Shown here in pieces: positions 26,897 through 36,409 of a stretch of 64,000 nt of DNA. Position 1 is the stretch's first letter. Each line of letters starts with the position of its first letter. Both the position numbers and the translations under genes were made by a program. The notes under the pieces are model-generated. The model did no database searches. It saw only the letters and a list, made by a program, of their open reading frames with translations, and was not told the DNA's origin. Origin of the DNA: Bacteroidota bacterium (GTDB lineage Bacteria > Bacteroidota > Bacteroidia > Bacteroidales > JAAYUG01). The stretch lies in assembly GCA_029571215.1 (NCBI GenBank), contig JAKPTE010000017.1, positions 1-64,000 of the forward strand, given 5' to 3'.

Positions 26897-27298
26897 ATGT
26901 TCGATTTTGAAAAACTGGATGTTTATACGGTAGTTAAGGAGCAGAATCAGAAAGTTCTGCAATTTTTAAAAGATCATCCTGAACTGGATGCAGAAATCGC
27001 TTCAGAATTAAAGAAAGCCAGTATGGCTGTTGTGGCAAATCTTGCCGAAGGAACCGGGAAAATGAACGATACGGAAAAAAGACACTATTTGTCGGATGCC
27101 CGTACCAGCGTCTTTCGTTCGGTAGTAATGCTCGATATGCTTCGCTCCCTCGAACAGATTGATGAGGAAGATTTTAACCAGCTTTACGAAGGATTTGAAA
27201 AATCGTCCAAGATGCTGCTTGGAATGTACCGCAGCTATTCATCCAATCGATCCGGTAACAATAATTCACATAACAACTCAGGATCACAGACAGCCTGA
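26897..27298 (+). CDS. Four-helix bundle protein (S23/IVP family)
   Basis: A 133-residue protein predicted as four amphipathic helices. The opening FEKLDVYTVVKEQNQKVLQF, the signature VANLAEGTGKMNDTEKRHYLSDARTSVFRSVVMLDM and the following helix match the four-helix bundle family, named after proteins encoded in 23S rRNA intervening sequences. Free-standing copies are common in Bacteroidota and their function is unknown. It begins 35 bp after tRNA-Pro. The last 20 residues are a Ser/Asn/Gly-rich tail (NRSGNNNSHNNSGS) unlike the rest. No rRNA gene is nearby. Confidence 0.85.
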   Translation: MFDFEKLDVYTVVKEQNQKVLQFLKDHPELDAEIASELKKASMAVVANLAEGTGKMNDTEKRHYLSDARTSVFRSVVMLDMLRSLEQIDEEDFNQLYEGFEKSSKMLLGMYRSYSSNRSGNNNSHNNSGSQTA

Positions 27299-27470
27299 TA
27301 TATTCTTTTTTTTCTTTAGAAACATTTATTGATTCGGAATTCATCGCAGTGGAGGCTTCCGGCTCCGGAAGATTATCCTGTTTTCCATGTTGTGGATTCC
27401 TTGTTTTTTGTTGGGTGAGAGGATAGATTTTATTGTATAACCGTAAGACACAATATTCCTCTTTTACATC

Positions 27471-27525
27471 TATGGCTATCCGTGGTTAAAAAATACAGAA
27501 AACCACAGTCTCCACTGATTAAGCC
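27471..27525. repeat. Degenerate single copy of the dispersed ACCACAGATT-type repeat
   Basis: A stretch reading CTATCCGTGGTTAAAAAATA followed by AGAAAACCACAG resembles the repeat units at 39786-40155 and 41905-42010, in the same orientation. It lies in the 507-bp gap 27299-27805 after the four-helix bundle gene. The rest of that gap shows no supportable gene. Confidence 0.5.
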
Positions 27526-27805
27526 CGGAGGGTGTGCTGTAAATAACTGCAACCCTCTTTGATCTCCCAAATCATCTCTGATTTGAATTGATCAAGGCTC
27601 CCACCCTCTCCGCCGCCAATGAGACAACAGAAAAACAAATTGCCGAAAGGTCGAAAGTCTATATCTGGCGACACGCAGCCATGGCCGAAAAGTCCAGAAA
27701 AACTAAGTGAACAATATCTTCTGAGTCAGATATTAAAGGAAAAATACCATTACTATGGAATAAATTTCTGAATAAATCGTTATTATTGTAAAAAGATAAA
27801 CCTGC

Positions 27806-28696
27806 ATGCATAAAAGGTATTTAATTGGCGTTATTCTCATTTTTACGGTCTTTTCCCTGCGTGCGCAGGATTCCATAAAGCACTGGAAAACGGGTGGACT
27901 TGCTGCTCTTAATTTCAACCAGCTCAGCCTGACTAACTGGGCAGCTGGAGGTTCAAGTTCCATTTCCGGCACGGCCTTATTCAACTTTACCGCCAACTAC
28001 GCCAAAGAAAAAAACGCATGGGAAAATACCTTAAACCTTACTTATGGTCAGCTTAAGAGAAACGGGGAAAAGCCTGTTAAAAGCGACGACAAGATGGAAT
28101 TTGCCTCTAAATTTGGTCGGAAAGCTACCAATGCCTTTTTCTACACTCTTCTTTTCGGTTTCAGAAGCCAGTTTGCCCCCGGATATAAATCTCCGCAGGA
28201 TAAAGAAATTATTTCTAATTTTCTTGCTCCGGCCTATATCAATCTGGCATTAGGTATGGACTACAAGCCTGCCGAAGGATTTTCCTTTTACCTCTCCCCC
28301 GTTTCAGGAAGGATAACAATTGTTAAGGATGACAGTCTTTCTGCTAAGGGAGCATTCGGGGTTGATCCGGGCAAAAAAGTTCGTTACGAGTTCGGAGGTT
28401 ACGCAAAAGCCGCCGTTAATAAAAACATTATGGAAAACGTAAACTTGCAGACTTCGGTAGATTTGTTCAGCAATTATATTAAAAACCCTGAAAATGTTGA
28501 CGTTAACTGGCAAATTTTGCTGGGTATGAAAATCAACAAGTATCTCTCTGCTAATATTTCTTCCCAGCTTATTTACGACGATGACATCAAAATTGGAAAA
28601 GATGAAAACAACGACGGGACTATCGATCCGTCAGAAAAGAAACCCCGCATTCAGTTCAAGGAAGCTTTTGCCATCGGATTAGCATATAAATTCTGA
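27806..28696 (+). CDS. DUF3078 outer-membrane protein
   Basis: A 296-residue exported protein with a signal peptide ending near residue 20 (SLRAQ-D). The mature start HWKTGGLAALNFNQLSLTNWAAGG is the signature of the DUF3078 family, which is restricted to Bacteroidota. The remaining strands alternate in polarity and the chain ends FAIGLAYKF with a terminal Phe, so a beta-barrel in the outer membrane is likely. The function of the family is not established. A calcium-like loop DENNDGTIDPSEK (about 270-282) between the last strands resembles a TSP3 turn. It precedes the second ABC export operon by 222 bp. Confidence 0.88.
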   Translation: MHKRYLIGVILIFTVFSLRAQDSIKHWKTGGLAALNFNQLSLTNWAAGGSSSISGTALFNFTANYAKEKNAWENTLNLTYGQLKRNGEKPVKSDDKMEFASKFGRKATNAFFYTLLFGFRSQFAPGYKSPQDKEIISNFLAPAYINLALGMDYKPAEGFSFYLSPVSGRITIVKDDSLSAKGAFGVDPGKKVRYEFGGYAKAAVNKNIMENVNLQTSVDLFSNYIKNPENVDVNWQILLGMKINKYLSANISSQLIYDDDIKIGKDENNDGTIDPSEKKPRIQFKEAFAIGLAYKF

Positions 28697-28918
28697 TACA
28701 GCTGTCTTCGCTCTTCAGGCAATTGATCTTACAAAACCCTCAAAAAAGAATGCCTGCCAATTTCCCAGGTGTCCGTTTTTGAACATTGCTTGTATCATTT
28801 CTGTACAATCCCACTTTCTTGTTACGGGAAGAGAATTGAATCAACACTTTAATATTCTGCTGTTTAAAAATAACGGCATTAATATTGATAATGGTAAAAC
28901 AATTAAAACCCAAAGCTG

Positions 28919-29620
28919 ATGATTCTGATGAAGAAAGTCCATAAATCGTATATTATGGGCAACAACAGTTTGCATGTTCTCAAAGGGATTGATCTTGCCA
29001 TTGAACCGGGCGAAATGGTTTCCATTATGGGATCCTCGGGTTCGGGAAAGTCGACCTTACTCAATGTTATTGGCCTTCTTGACACCTATGATGCCGGAGA
29101 ATATTATCTGGAAGGGAAACTGGTGAGGGAAATGAATGAAACCCAGGCAGCCAGGTTGAGGAACCGTACCCTCGGTTTTGTTTTTCAAAGCTTCAACCTG
29201 ATTGCTTTTAAAACAGCACTTGAAAACGTGGCCCTTCCTCTTTATTATCAGGGAGTTGGCCGAAAAAAACGGAATGCAATTGCCATGGATTACCTTGAAC
29301 AGGTTGGACTACGGGAATGGGCGGATCATCTTCCCAGCGAGTTATCGGGTGGCCAGAAACAAAGGGTGGCCATAGCAAGGGCACTGATTGCACAACCGAA
29401 GGTCATCCTCGCCGATGAACCTACCGGTGCGCTGGATTCTCAGACATCAATTGAAGTCATGGATGTGCTCCGGGAAGTAAACCGGAAAGGGATTACCGTG
29501 ATCATCGTTACACATGAACAGGATGTTGCCCAGCGAACCGACAGGATCATCCGCATCAAGGACGGAGTGATCGGTGAAAATATCATACTCAGACCTTCTG
29601 TTGAACATATTGCCGTATAA
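28919..29620 (+). CDS. MacB/LolD-type ABC transporter ATP-binding protein (second system)
   Basis: A 233-residue ATPase with Walker A GSSGSGKST (38-46), Q-loop FVFQSFNL (Gln 90), LSGGQ (142-146), Walker B VILADE (162-167) and switch His 199 in VTHEQ. It is of the same class as the protein at 11175-11930 but only moderately similar and without its C-terminal tail. It is the first gene of a four-gene plus-strand operon with two permeases and an adaptor; the next ATG is 4 bp after its stop. Confidence 0.93.
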   Translation: MILMKKVHKSYIMGNNSLHVLKGIDLAIEPGEMVSIMGSSGSGKSTLLNVIGLLDTYDAGEYYLEGKLVREMNETQAARLRNRTLGFVFQSFNLIAFKTALENVALPLYYQGVGRKKRNAIAMDYLEQVGLREWADHLPSELSGGQKQRVAIARALIAQPKVILADEPTGALDSQTSIEVMDVLREVNRKGITVIIVTHEQDVAQRTDRIIRIKDGVIGENIILRPSVEHIAV

Positions 29621-29624
29621 TATC

Positions 29625-30860
29625 ATGGGACTGTTCGATGTTGATAACTGGCAAGAAATCTTCTCAACAATTAAGAAGAACAAACTCCGCACATTCCTGA
29701 CAGGGTTCAGTGTGGCCTGGGGCATCTTCATGCTGATGATCCTCCTGGGGTCAGGAAATGGATTGCAAAACGGCATTGAATACCAGTTTAAAAGCGATGC
29801 CACCAATACCCTCTGGCTGTGGAACGGAACAACGACAAAACCTTACAAAGGCATGCAAGCCGGACGGCAGATCAATTTCACCAATGAGGATTACGACTTT
29901 GTAAAAAACCTGATCCCTGGTGTGAAGGAAATTTCTGCCCGATACTTTCTCTGGCAAAACCGCATTGTATCGTACAAGAAAGAATATGGTTCTTTCGATT
30001 TGCTTTGTGTGCATCCCGATATGCAGGTGATAGAGAATCCTACTCTCGTAGAAGGCCGTTTCCTGAATGAAATCGATATTCAGAAAAACAGAAAGGTTGC
30101 CGTTATTGGGATGCCCGTCAGGAAAGCCCTGTTTAAAAACGGAGAAAATCCTCTGGGAGAGCTGATTAAGATTAACGGTGTTCTTTTTCAGGTAGTTGGT
30201 GTTTTTTCCGATCAGTATGAACGCGACGAACAGCGTATTTATCTTCCCATTTCCACCACACAGATGATTTTCGGAGGGGGAAACCGCATCCATAATCTCA
30301 CGCTCACTACTGATCTTTCGCCAAAAGAGAGCGAACAGCTTGAAAAGAACCTCAGAGAAAAACTGGCCCAGCGGCATCGATTCGACAAAGATGATATGGG
30401 TGCCCTCTACATCGGAAACCGGCTGAAAGAATACAAACAATTTCAGAATCTATTTCTGGGGATTAAAATTTTCGTAGGCATTATAGGCCTGTTTACCATC
30501 ATTGCCGGTATTGTGGGTGTTAGCAACATCATGATCATTGTGGTGAATGAACGTACAAAGGAAATAGGCATACGAAAAGCCATCGGCGCAACACCCTGGT
30601 CAGTTATCCTGATGATTGTGCTGGAATCGGTTGTAATAACCGCTATGGCAGGTTACATTGGCCTGGTAGCCGGAATCGGCCTGCTGGAGCTAATTTCTGC
30701 CAATATGCCGGCTACAGAGTTCTTCAGAAATCCGGAGGTAGATTTCTCCGTTGGAGTTAGCGCCACCCTGATTCTTGTTCTGGCCGGAGTCGTTGCCGGA
30801 TTCGTTCCGGCTCTTCGCGCTGCGCGCATAAAACCCGTCGTTGCATTGAAAGACGAATAA
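29625..30860 (+). CDS. MacB-type ABC permease, first of a pair
   Basis: A 411-residue permease. The N-terminal cytoplasmic block DNWQEIFSTIKKNKLRTFLTGFSVAWGIFML leads into the first TM, then comes a periplasmic domain of about 230 residues, three TMs and the tail PALRAARIKPVVALKDE. The second-half motif GVSNIMIIVVNERTKEIGIRKAIGATP is the FtsX/MacB coupling region. The frame extends 17 codons upstream inside the ATPase gene; ATG 29625 fits the family and spacing. It is immediately followed by a second, related permease, which suggests a heterodimer. Confidence 0.92.
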   Translation: MGLFDVDNWQEIFSTIKKNKLRTFLTGFSVAWGIFMLMILLGSGNGLQNGIEYQFKSDATNTLWLWNGTTTKPYKGMQAGRQINFTNEDYDFVKNLIPGVKEISARYFLWQNRIVSYKKEYGSFDLLCVHPDMQVIENPTLVEGRFLNEIDIQKNRKVAVIGMPVRKALFKNGENPLGELIKINGVLFQVVGVFSDQYERDEQRIYLPISTTQMIFGGGNRIHNLTLTTDLSPKESEQLEKNLREKLAQRHRFDKDDMGALYIGNRLKEYKQFQNLFLGIKIFVGIIGLFTIIAGIVGVSNIMIIVVNERTKEIGIRKAIGATPWSVILMIVLESVVITAMAGYIGLVAGIGLLELISANMPATEFFRNPEVDFSVGVSATLILVLAGVVAGFVPALRAARIKPVVALKDE

Positions 30861-30872
30861 AACATTTCCGGT

Positions 30873-32138
30873 ATGTTCGACAGAGACAAATGGCATGAAA
30901 TATACAGTTCGCTGAAGGCGAACAAACTCCGTACATTCTTTACTGCCTTCGGGGTTTTCTGGGGCATTTTCATGCTCATCATCATGATGGGCTCGGGCAA
31001 CGGACTCCAGCATGCAGTGTTCGACGGATTTTCCGATTTTGCCACCAACAGCGCCTTCGTTTTTACCCGACAGACAACCATCCCTTACAAAGGGTTTCCC
31101 CGCGGTCGGTACTGGAATATGCATAACTCCGATATGCAGGCGCTTCTGGAAAACATACCCGAAATCGATGTCCTTGCACCACGGCTGCAGCCCTGGGGTG
31201 GAAACGGAGACAACAATGTGGTCAGGGGATTAAAAACCGCATCCTACTCCATCTTTGGCGACTATCCGGCTTTTAACCGTATCGACCCGGTTGATATGGT
31301 CCAGGGTAGGTTCATCAATGACGTGGATATCAGGGAAAAAAGAAAAGTGGCCGTGATCGGAAACCGCGTAAGAGCTGAACTTTTTAGTCCGGAGGAAAAC
31401 CCGATTGGACAGTATATCCGTATTAAAGGAATCTATTTTCAGGTGATCGGTGTATTCGAACCTAAAAACAAAAATATTTCCTTCGGTGGTGACAAGGAAA
31501 AATCGATTCATATTCCTTTCACTACTATGCAAATTGCCTATAATTTCGGCGATGTGGTGCATTATTTTATGGTAACTGCTCGCAAAGGCATACCTGCATC
31601 AGTGGTAGAGGAAAAATGCCTCCGAATTCTGGGGGAACGAAACAACATTTCCCCTCAGGATGAGCAGGCTTTTGGCCATTTCAACATGGAAAAGGAATTC
31701 AAGAAGATGACCGGTTTATTCATTGGCATCCGCGTTCTAATATGGATTGTCGGCATAGGAACCCTCTTTGCCGGAGTAATTGGTGTCAGCAACATCATGC
31801 TGATCATTATTAAAGAACGGACAAAAGAAATCGGGATCCAGCGGGCTATAGGGGCTACCCCGTGGCGGATCATCAATCAGGTGCTTACTGAATCGGTGAC
31901 CCTTACGGCTATTGCCGGAAGTTTTGGTCTTATGCTTGGCGTGGGTGTACTGGCTGCCGTCAACCAGGCCCTGGGCCCTCAGACCAGTGGCGACACCATG
32001 TTCAAGAATCCTGGTGTAGAACTCAATATAGGGATTGCAGCCCTTGTAATTTTAATCATTGCCGGCCTGATTGCAGGAATGATTCCTGCCCGAAAGGCTG
32101 TCAGCATGCGGCCTATTGACGCTTTACGTTACGAATAG
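30873..32138 (+). CDS. MacB-type ABC permease, second of a pair
   Basis: A 421-residue permease colinear with the previous protein: RDKWHEIYSSLKANKLRTFFTAFGVFWGIFML at the start, a periplasmic domain, GVSNIMLIIIKERTKEIGIQRAIGATP before the last two TMs, and the tail IPARKAVSMRPIDALRYE. Both share the GSGNGLQ motif just after the first TM. The pair probably arose by tandem duplication and forms a two-chain permease with the single upstream ATPase. The spacing is 12 bp upstream and 27 bp to the adaptor gene downstream. Confidence 0.92.
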   Translation: MFDRDKWHEIYSSLKANKLRTFFTAFGVFWGIFMLIIMMGSGNGLQHAVFDGFSDFATNSAFVFTRQTTIPYKGFPRGRYWNMHNSDMQALLENIPEIDVLAPRLQPWGGNGDNNVVRGLKTASYSIFGDYPAFNRIDPVDMVQGRFINDVDIREKRKVAVIGNRVRAELFSPEENPIGQYIRIKGIYFQVIGVFEPKNKNISFGGDKEKSIHIPFTTMQIAYNFGDVVHYFMVTARKGIPASVVEEKCLRILGERNNISPQDEQAFGHFNMEKEFKKMTGLFIGIRVLIWIVGIGTLFAGVIGVSNIMLIIIKERTKEIGIQRAIGATPWRIINQVLTESVTLTAIAGSFGLMLGVGVLAAVNQALGPQTSGDTMFKNPGVELNIGIAALVILIIAGLIAGMIPARKAVSMRPIDALRYE

Positions 32139-32165
32139 AAGATAACTTTTAAATGAATAAACGCT

Positions 32166-33284
32166 ATGAAAAAAGTTTTTCGCATCACACTGGTTCTGGT
32201 TTTTATCGCCCTTTTCGTGGCTACCTTTGCCTATCTGTATTCCAAATCAAAGAAAAAGCCGATAGTGTATGAAATTAAAAATCCGGAAATTACCAACATT
32301 GTCAAGAAAACTGTAGCCACCGGTTCTGTTGTTCCCAGAAAGGAAGTAGCCATAAAACCTCAGGTATCAGGAATTATTGAAGCACTGTATGTTGAAGCCG
32401 GACAAAAGGTGAGGAAAGGCGATCTGATTGCCAAAGTGCGCATTATTCCTGATATGGTAACCCTCAACAATGCCGAATCAAGATTGAAGAGAGCTCAAAT
32501 TAACCTGGAAGATGCCAAAATGGTATATGAACGGCAGAAGAAGGTCTATGAACAGGGAGTTATACCCGAAGCTGAATTCCAGCAGTACCGTCGTGATTAC
32601 AACAACGCGCTGGAAGAGTTGGAAGCTGCTGAAAACAATCTTCAGCTGATTCGCGAAGGGGTATCTAAGAAAGCAGGAACTGCTACCAACACCCTGATCC
32701 GCTCCACTATTGACGGTATGGTGCTCGATGTGCCAGTTGAAGTGGGTAATTCTGTAATCGAAGCCAATAACTTCAACGAAGGCACAACTATTGCCAGTGT
32801 GGCCGATATGGGGGAAATGATTTTTAAAGGGAAGGTGGATGAAACCGAAGTAGGAAAACTGAAACCCGGAATGCCGCTGGTACTTCGTATTGGGGCCATA
32901 GAAAACGAAACCTTCGATGCTTTTCTGGAGTACATTGCACCTAAAGGGAAGGAAGAAAACGGTGCCATTCAGTTTGAAATCAAAGCGGCTGTGAAACTAA
33001 AGGATAAAACTTTCATCAGGGCCAATTACAGCGCCAATGCCGATATTGTTCTGGAACGGGCCGACAGCGTCCTGGCTGTGGAAGAATCCCTCCTCAAATT
33101 CGAAAAAGATTCTGCCTACGTGGAAGTGGAGACCTCGGCACCGCAGGTATTTGAAAAACGGTTCATCAAAACAGGACTTTCGGATGGAATTAAAATTCAG
33201 GTACTGGAAGGTCTTTCAAAGGAAGATAAAATAAAAGGACCTGAGAAGAAAAATACCCCGGAAAATCAGGACAAGAAAGGTTAA
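32166..33284 (+). CDS. HlyD/MacA-type periplasmic adaptor subunit (second system)
   Basis: A 372-residue membrane fusion protein with an N-terminal anchor (about 5-24), a lipoyl-like half (IKPQVSGIIEALYVEAGQKVRKGD), a shorter helical hairpin with YERQKKVYEQGVIPEAEFQ, the second half (IRSTIDGMVLDVPVEVGN), a beta-barrel and a C-terminal membrane-proximal part. It ends in a Lys/Glu-rich tail. It completes the ATPase/permease/permease operon. No TolC gene follows, so the outer-membrane channel must come from elsewhere, perhaps the one at 13241-14563. Confidence 0.91.
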   Translation: MKKVFRITLVLVFIALFVATFAYLYSKSKKKPIVYEIKNPEITNIVKKTVATGSVVPRKEVAIKPQVSGIIEALYVEAGQKVRKGDLIAKVRIIPDMVTLNNAESRLKRAQINLEDAKMVYERQKKVYEQGVIPEAEFQQYRRDYNNALEELEAAENNLQLIREGVSKKAGTATNTLIRSTIDGMVLDVPVEVGNSVIEANNFNEGTTIASVADMGEMIFKGKVDETEVGKLKPGMPLVLRIGAIENETFDAFLEYIAPKGKEENGAIQFEIKAAVKLKDKTFIRANYSANADIVLERADSVLAVEESLLKFEKDSAYVEVETSAPQVFEKRFIKTGLSDGIKIQVLEGLSKEDKIKGPEKKNTPENQDKKG

Positions 33285-33760
33285 GCTGGTTTGAAACAAT
33301 CTGTCATTTATTTTTCATTACGCTGGTTTCGTAAAGCAAATGAGATGATTAAAGGATATTTCTCATCATAGATAGGCACAGATTTTTCGCATACTTTGCT
33401 ACATTTTCTATGTGCTTATTCTATGGTCATCACCAGAACTGTGATTTTCTCAGTTTTTTAACAATAAATAGCCAGGCATCGCAACAGACTTTTCTCAGAA
33501 CTCCTCCAGGATACAAATGGCAGGCAGGTATTGACACTAATTTAGTATTGGCTGAAACATGCCAGTTTTCTCTGTCAACTTCTAATAAGAAACATGGAAC
33601 AAACAGTGAGAACCCCAAATAAAAAACGAAAAAATTAGCTGAAATTCAACACGATTAATTGAAATAAAAAGCTGTAAATAGTTCGTCAAAGAATGCATTC
33701 GCTGATCGTTCTATGTTTCCGATGAACCTAATAAAGCCTTCGGGAGTTTATGCTTTCTTT
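33285..33760. other. 476-bp gap with no supported gene
   Basis: The gap lies between the adaptor gene and the convergent SPOR gene. It contains a weak trace of the ACAGATT-type repeat near 33375 and overlapping short frames on both strands with no family signal. No convincing terminator hairpin was found. Confidence 0.5.
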
Positions 33761-35812
33761 TCATGGATTTTGCATCATCTGCTCCAGTTCCCTGGCACGG
33801 ATGAGTGAGATACGCTTTCCCTGAAACCAGGAAACAATAAATGCCTCGGAAAATCCGTATTCTTTAACTTTTTTCAGTGCTTTTTCAGCGGTGCTGATGG
33901 AACGAAACATTCCGGCATAATAGCGGATAATGCCCGATTCAGCTGAGCGTTCGCCTATAACCGGATACAATCCCCGGAACATCTCGGGCTTTACCGGTTT
34001 GCTGAAAGCCCCGATCTGGATACGATACAGCACCCCTTCAGGAAACCCTGTATCCAGGGGAATGGGGGAACTAGCTGAATAGGGAGAATCCGGCCGTATT
34101 TCAAAAACATCCCCTGCATCAATAGCTTTATTTGAAGGAACATGCGCCAGATCTTCCATGGGAGCTGGTTCCTGCTTCTTCTCCGTCACTACTATTTTTT
34201 CCGCATCCTTTTTGCCGGAAGAAAGAGGTTCCCGGGCCGGAGGTAATGCAGTTGCATTCCTGCCAGATTCCTTAGCAGGTGGGCGGTAGCGGGGAATTTC
34301 TTTTTGCAGGTATTTCATTTCCATTTCCCTGGCAAGCGAGTACCGCATATTGGCAAGGTTCTGCAGGCTGTCGGACTTACTGAAAAGGAGCGAAATTTCC
34401 CGGGAACGGCGGACCCGCTCGGCAGGATCTTTCACTTCTGTAAGATGTTGCTTTTGTTCCTCGGCCACCCGCATAATGGAATCTGATTTTAACTGCAGAC
34501 GCAGCGCCTCGTTCAGCAAGGTCAGATACCCTGACTGGTCTTCCCCAGTCATCACAACAGGCGGAGGTGCAAATTGGGTTCTGTTTTTCCCATTCTCTGC
34601 TCTCCCTGGTTGCCGGTTAGATTCCTTTGCAGATCCATTAGCCACTGCATCGGCATTATATGAAGCCCGTGCCGGAAAAAAAGACAAGGTAACAGGATCA
34701 TTCTGCTTCGTGAGTACTTCGGCTTCCATTGCAGGCCAGGCAATTTCATAAGCTGTAAGAAATCGTCCGCCAGCCCTTCGATTAGACAGCAGAATGGCCA
34801 GATTCTTTTCCTGCTCCGGGTAAAAGGCCACTTCGTCAGCCGGACTGTTCAGGGGAAAAGCCAGCACTTCCGTATGATATCTTCCATTTTTCCGCAGTGA
34901 GATAACGATATCGTGTTGTCCGGTTCCCATGGCTGGGGTAGAAACATACCATCCCGAATCCCCGGGCAAGAAAAAGGCTGAAGAAAATTCAGGAACTGGA
35001 CTTTTATCGTCCGTCACAGGTCTGAAATCACTCCATCCTGTTGTCTGGTGAAAAACATTCTCCCATTTCTCGTATTTTCTGGGCCAGCGACCGGATGCCG
35101 AAAAAACCAGCCTTGAACCGTCAGGAGGATGAAGCGGCACAATCCATAAGGGAGGTATTTCCCGGAGTGAATACCGTTGCAGTAGACTTTCCGGCAATGT
35201 CATCAGAACAAAAGTATCACCCGTGACACTGATGTATGGTGGCCAGGGCGGCCCTGCACCCAGAAAAACTTCTTTGTACACGGTAACATGCACAGGATTT
35301 TGGATTGCCTTTCGGGCCGAATCAGCCCATGCTCTTGCCAGCTGAGCGTTCTTTTTTACTGCTGAAGGTATTTGTTTTTCAGACAGGCAGGATGTATATA
35401 CCGATTGTGCTTCATCAAAACGGTAAAGGTAACGATACCCTTCGCCCTGCCAGTAAAGGGCATCAGGGTAAAATTCCCTTACAGCCGGAAATTTGAGCAG
35501 TTCAATTCCCCTGGCCGGGTCACTGTTTCCCAGGATGAGAGAAAGTCCCAGGTAGTAATGGTAAGCAGGATCTTTTGGAAAAAGTTCAAGCAAGGCATTA
35601 TAGCAATAGGCTGCTGAGCCGTAGTTTGCTGAATCAAAGGCACTTGCTGCCCGCCCGCGCAGCATATCGGCGGAAAGTCTGTTTTCCTGAGTCAGGCCGT
35701 ATTCGCAGCATCCAAGCAGAATACCGGTAAGAAACAGAACCCAGAACCTTTTCAGGTTCCGGAATGTTATTAAGAAACACTTCGTGGTATTTGGGACATA
35801 ATATAAAAACAT
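33761..35812 (-). CDS. TPR / propeller-like / SPOR-domain envelope protein
   Basis: A 683-residue protein starting at ATG 35812 with a membrane signal that may be a lipoprotein signal (ILLGCC). Residues about 50-150 look like TPR repeats (SAAYCYNALLELFPKDPAYHYYLG). The middle (about 170-390) has strand-rich segments with GDSGWYV- and SGRWPRKYE-type turns that resemble degenerate propeller blades. A Lys/Glu/Pro-rich linker follows. The C-terminus (about 593-683) is a SPOR domain (YRIQIGAFSKPVKPEMF), which binds denuded peptidoglycan. The domain order recalls PorE of the type IX secretion system, which has an OmpA-like rather than SPOR end. That comparison is inference. Confidence 0.72.
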   Translation of the reverse strand: MFLYYVPNTTKCFLITFRNLKRFWVLFLTGILLGCCEYGLTQENRLSADMLRGRAASAFDSANYGSAAYCYNALLELFPKDPAYHYYLGLSLILGNSDPARGIELLKFPAVREFYPDALYWQGEGYRYLYRFDEAQSVYTSCLSEKQIPSAVKKNAQLARAWADSARKAIQNPVHVTVYKEVFLGAGPPWPPYISVTGDTFVLMTLPESLLQRYSLREIPPLWIVPLHPPDGSRLVFSASGRWPRKYEKWENVFHQTTGWSDFRPVTDDKSPVPEFSSAFFLPGDSGWYVSTPAMGTGQHDIVISLRKNGRYHTEVLAFPLNSPADEVAFYPEQEKNLAILLSNRRAGGRFLTAYEIAWPAMEAEVLTKQNDPVTLSFFPARASYNADAVANGSAKESNRQPGRAENGKNRTQFAPPPVVMTGEDQSGYLTLLNEALRLQLKSDSIMRVAEEQKQHLTEVKDPAERVRRSREISLLFSKSDSLQNLANMRYSLAREMEMKYLQKEIPRYRPPAKESGRNATALPPAREPLSSGKKDAEKIVVTEKKQEPAPMEDLAHVPSNKAIDAGDVFEIRPDSPYSASSPIPLDTGFPEGVLYRIQIGAFSKPVKPEMFRGLYPVIGERSAESGIIRYYAGMFRSISTAEKALKKVKEYGFSEAFIVSWFQGKRISLIRARELEQMMQNP

Positions 35813-35913
35813 GCGCCTCCTGTTCCTCCCCGTATGCCTCAGGTGTTGAAAAAACATTGAAAAATAGTGAATAATAGCCGCTTGTTGGCGGTAAAAATAA
35901 ATAAAATAAACGT

Positions 35914-35921
35914 TAAATTTG
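35914..35921 (+). promoter_or_regulatory. Candidate -7 box for bcp-recA
   Basis: TAAATTTG matches TAnnTTTG exactly. It ends only 7 bp before the bcp ATG at 35929, so the transcript would be nearly leaderless. No TTTG is seen at the normal -33 distance. Confidence 0.35.
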
Positions 35922-35928
35922 AACAACT

Positions 35929-36396
35929 ATGAGCACACTGAAAAAGGGATCCAAAGCCCCTGATTTTGAGGCTGTGGACCAAAACGGAAACCCGGTTTCC
36001 CTGAAAAAGTTTACCGGTAAAAAGGTTATTCTTTACTTCTATCCGAAGGACGATACACCAGGATGCACGGCGGAAGCATGCAACCTGCGCGACAATTATC
36101 ATACGCTCACCTCGAAGGGGTTTGCGGTAATTGGCGTAAGTACAGATCCCGTGACGTCCCACAGGAAATTTGCTGAGAAATATGAGCTTCCCTTTACCCT
36201 TGTATCCGATACGGAAAAGAAGATTGTGAAAGCTTATGGAGTATGGGGTGAGAAGAAGATGTACGGAAAAACATACGAGGGCATAAAACGTACTACATTC
36301 GTTATCGGGGAAGATGGTACCATCGAACTCATTCTTGACAAGGTAGATACAAAAGACCACGCCCGCCAGGTTCTTGAGGCACTTGGCACACATTAA
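35929..36396 (+). CDS. bcp: Thiol peroxidase of the Bcp/PrxQ type
   Basis: A 155-residue peroxiredoxin that reduces hydroperoxides with thioredoxin. The peroxidatic Cys is C46 in [11 protein letters not shown] and the resolving Cys is C51, five residues later, which is typical of Bcp. Other marks are the [10 protein letters not shown] strand-loop and [23 protein letters not shown]. It is followed by recA after 13 bp, so oxidative defence and DNA repair share a transcript here. Confidence 0.95.
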   Translation: MSTLKKGSKAPDFEAVDQNGNPVSLKKFTGKKVILYFYPKDDTPGCTAEACNLRDNYHTLTSKGFAVIGVSTDPVTSHRKFAEKYELPFTLVSDTEKKIVKAYGVWGEKKMYGKTYEGIKRTTFVIGEDGTIELILDKVDTKDHARQVLEALGTH

Positions 36397-36409
36397 CCAA
36401 AATAACACT

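Noticed and set aside
27588-27710. A 40-codon frame from TTG with a Lys/Arg-rich end in the gap before the DUF3078 gene
   Set aside because: It looks partly protein-like and may be the tail of a decayed gene, but it has no ATG and matches no known family.
33410-33622. A 70-codon frame, with another on the opposite strand, in the gap 33285-33760
   Set aside because: Neither frame has a signal peptide, family motif or promoter, and they overlap each other almost fully.
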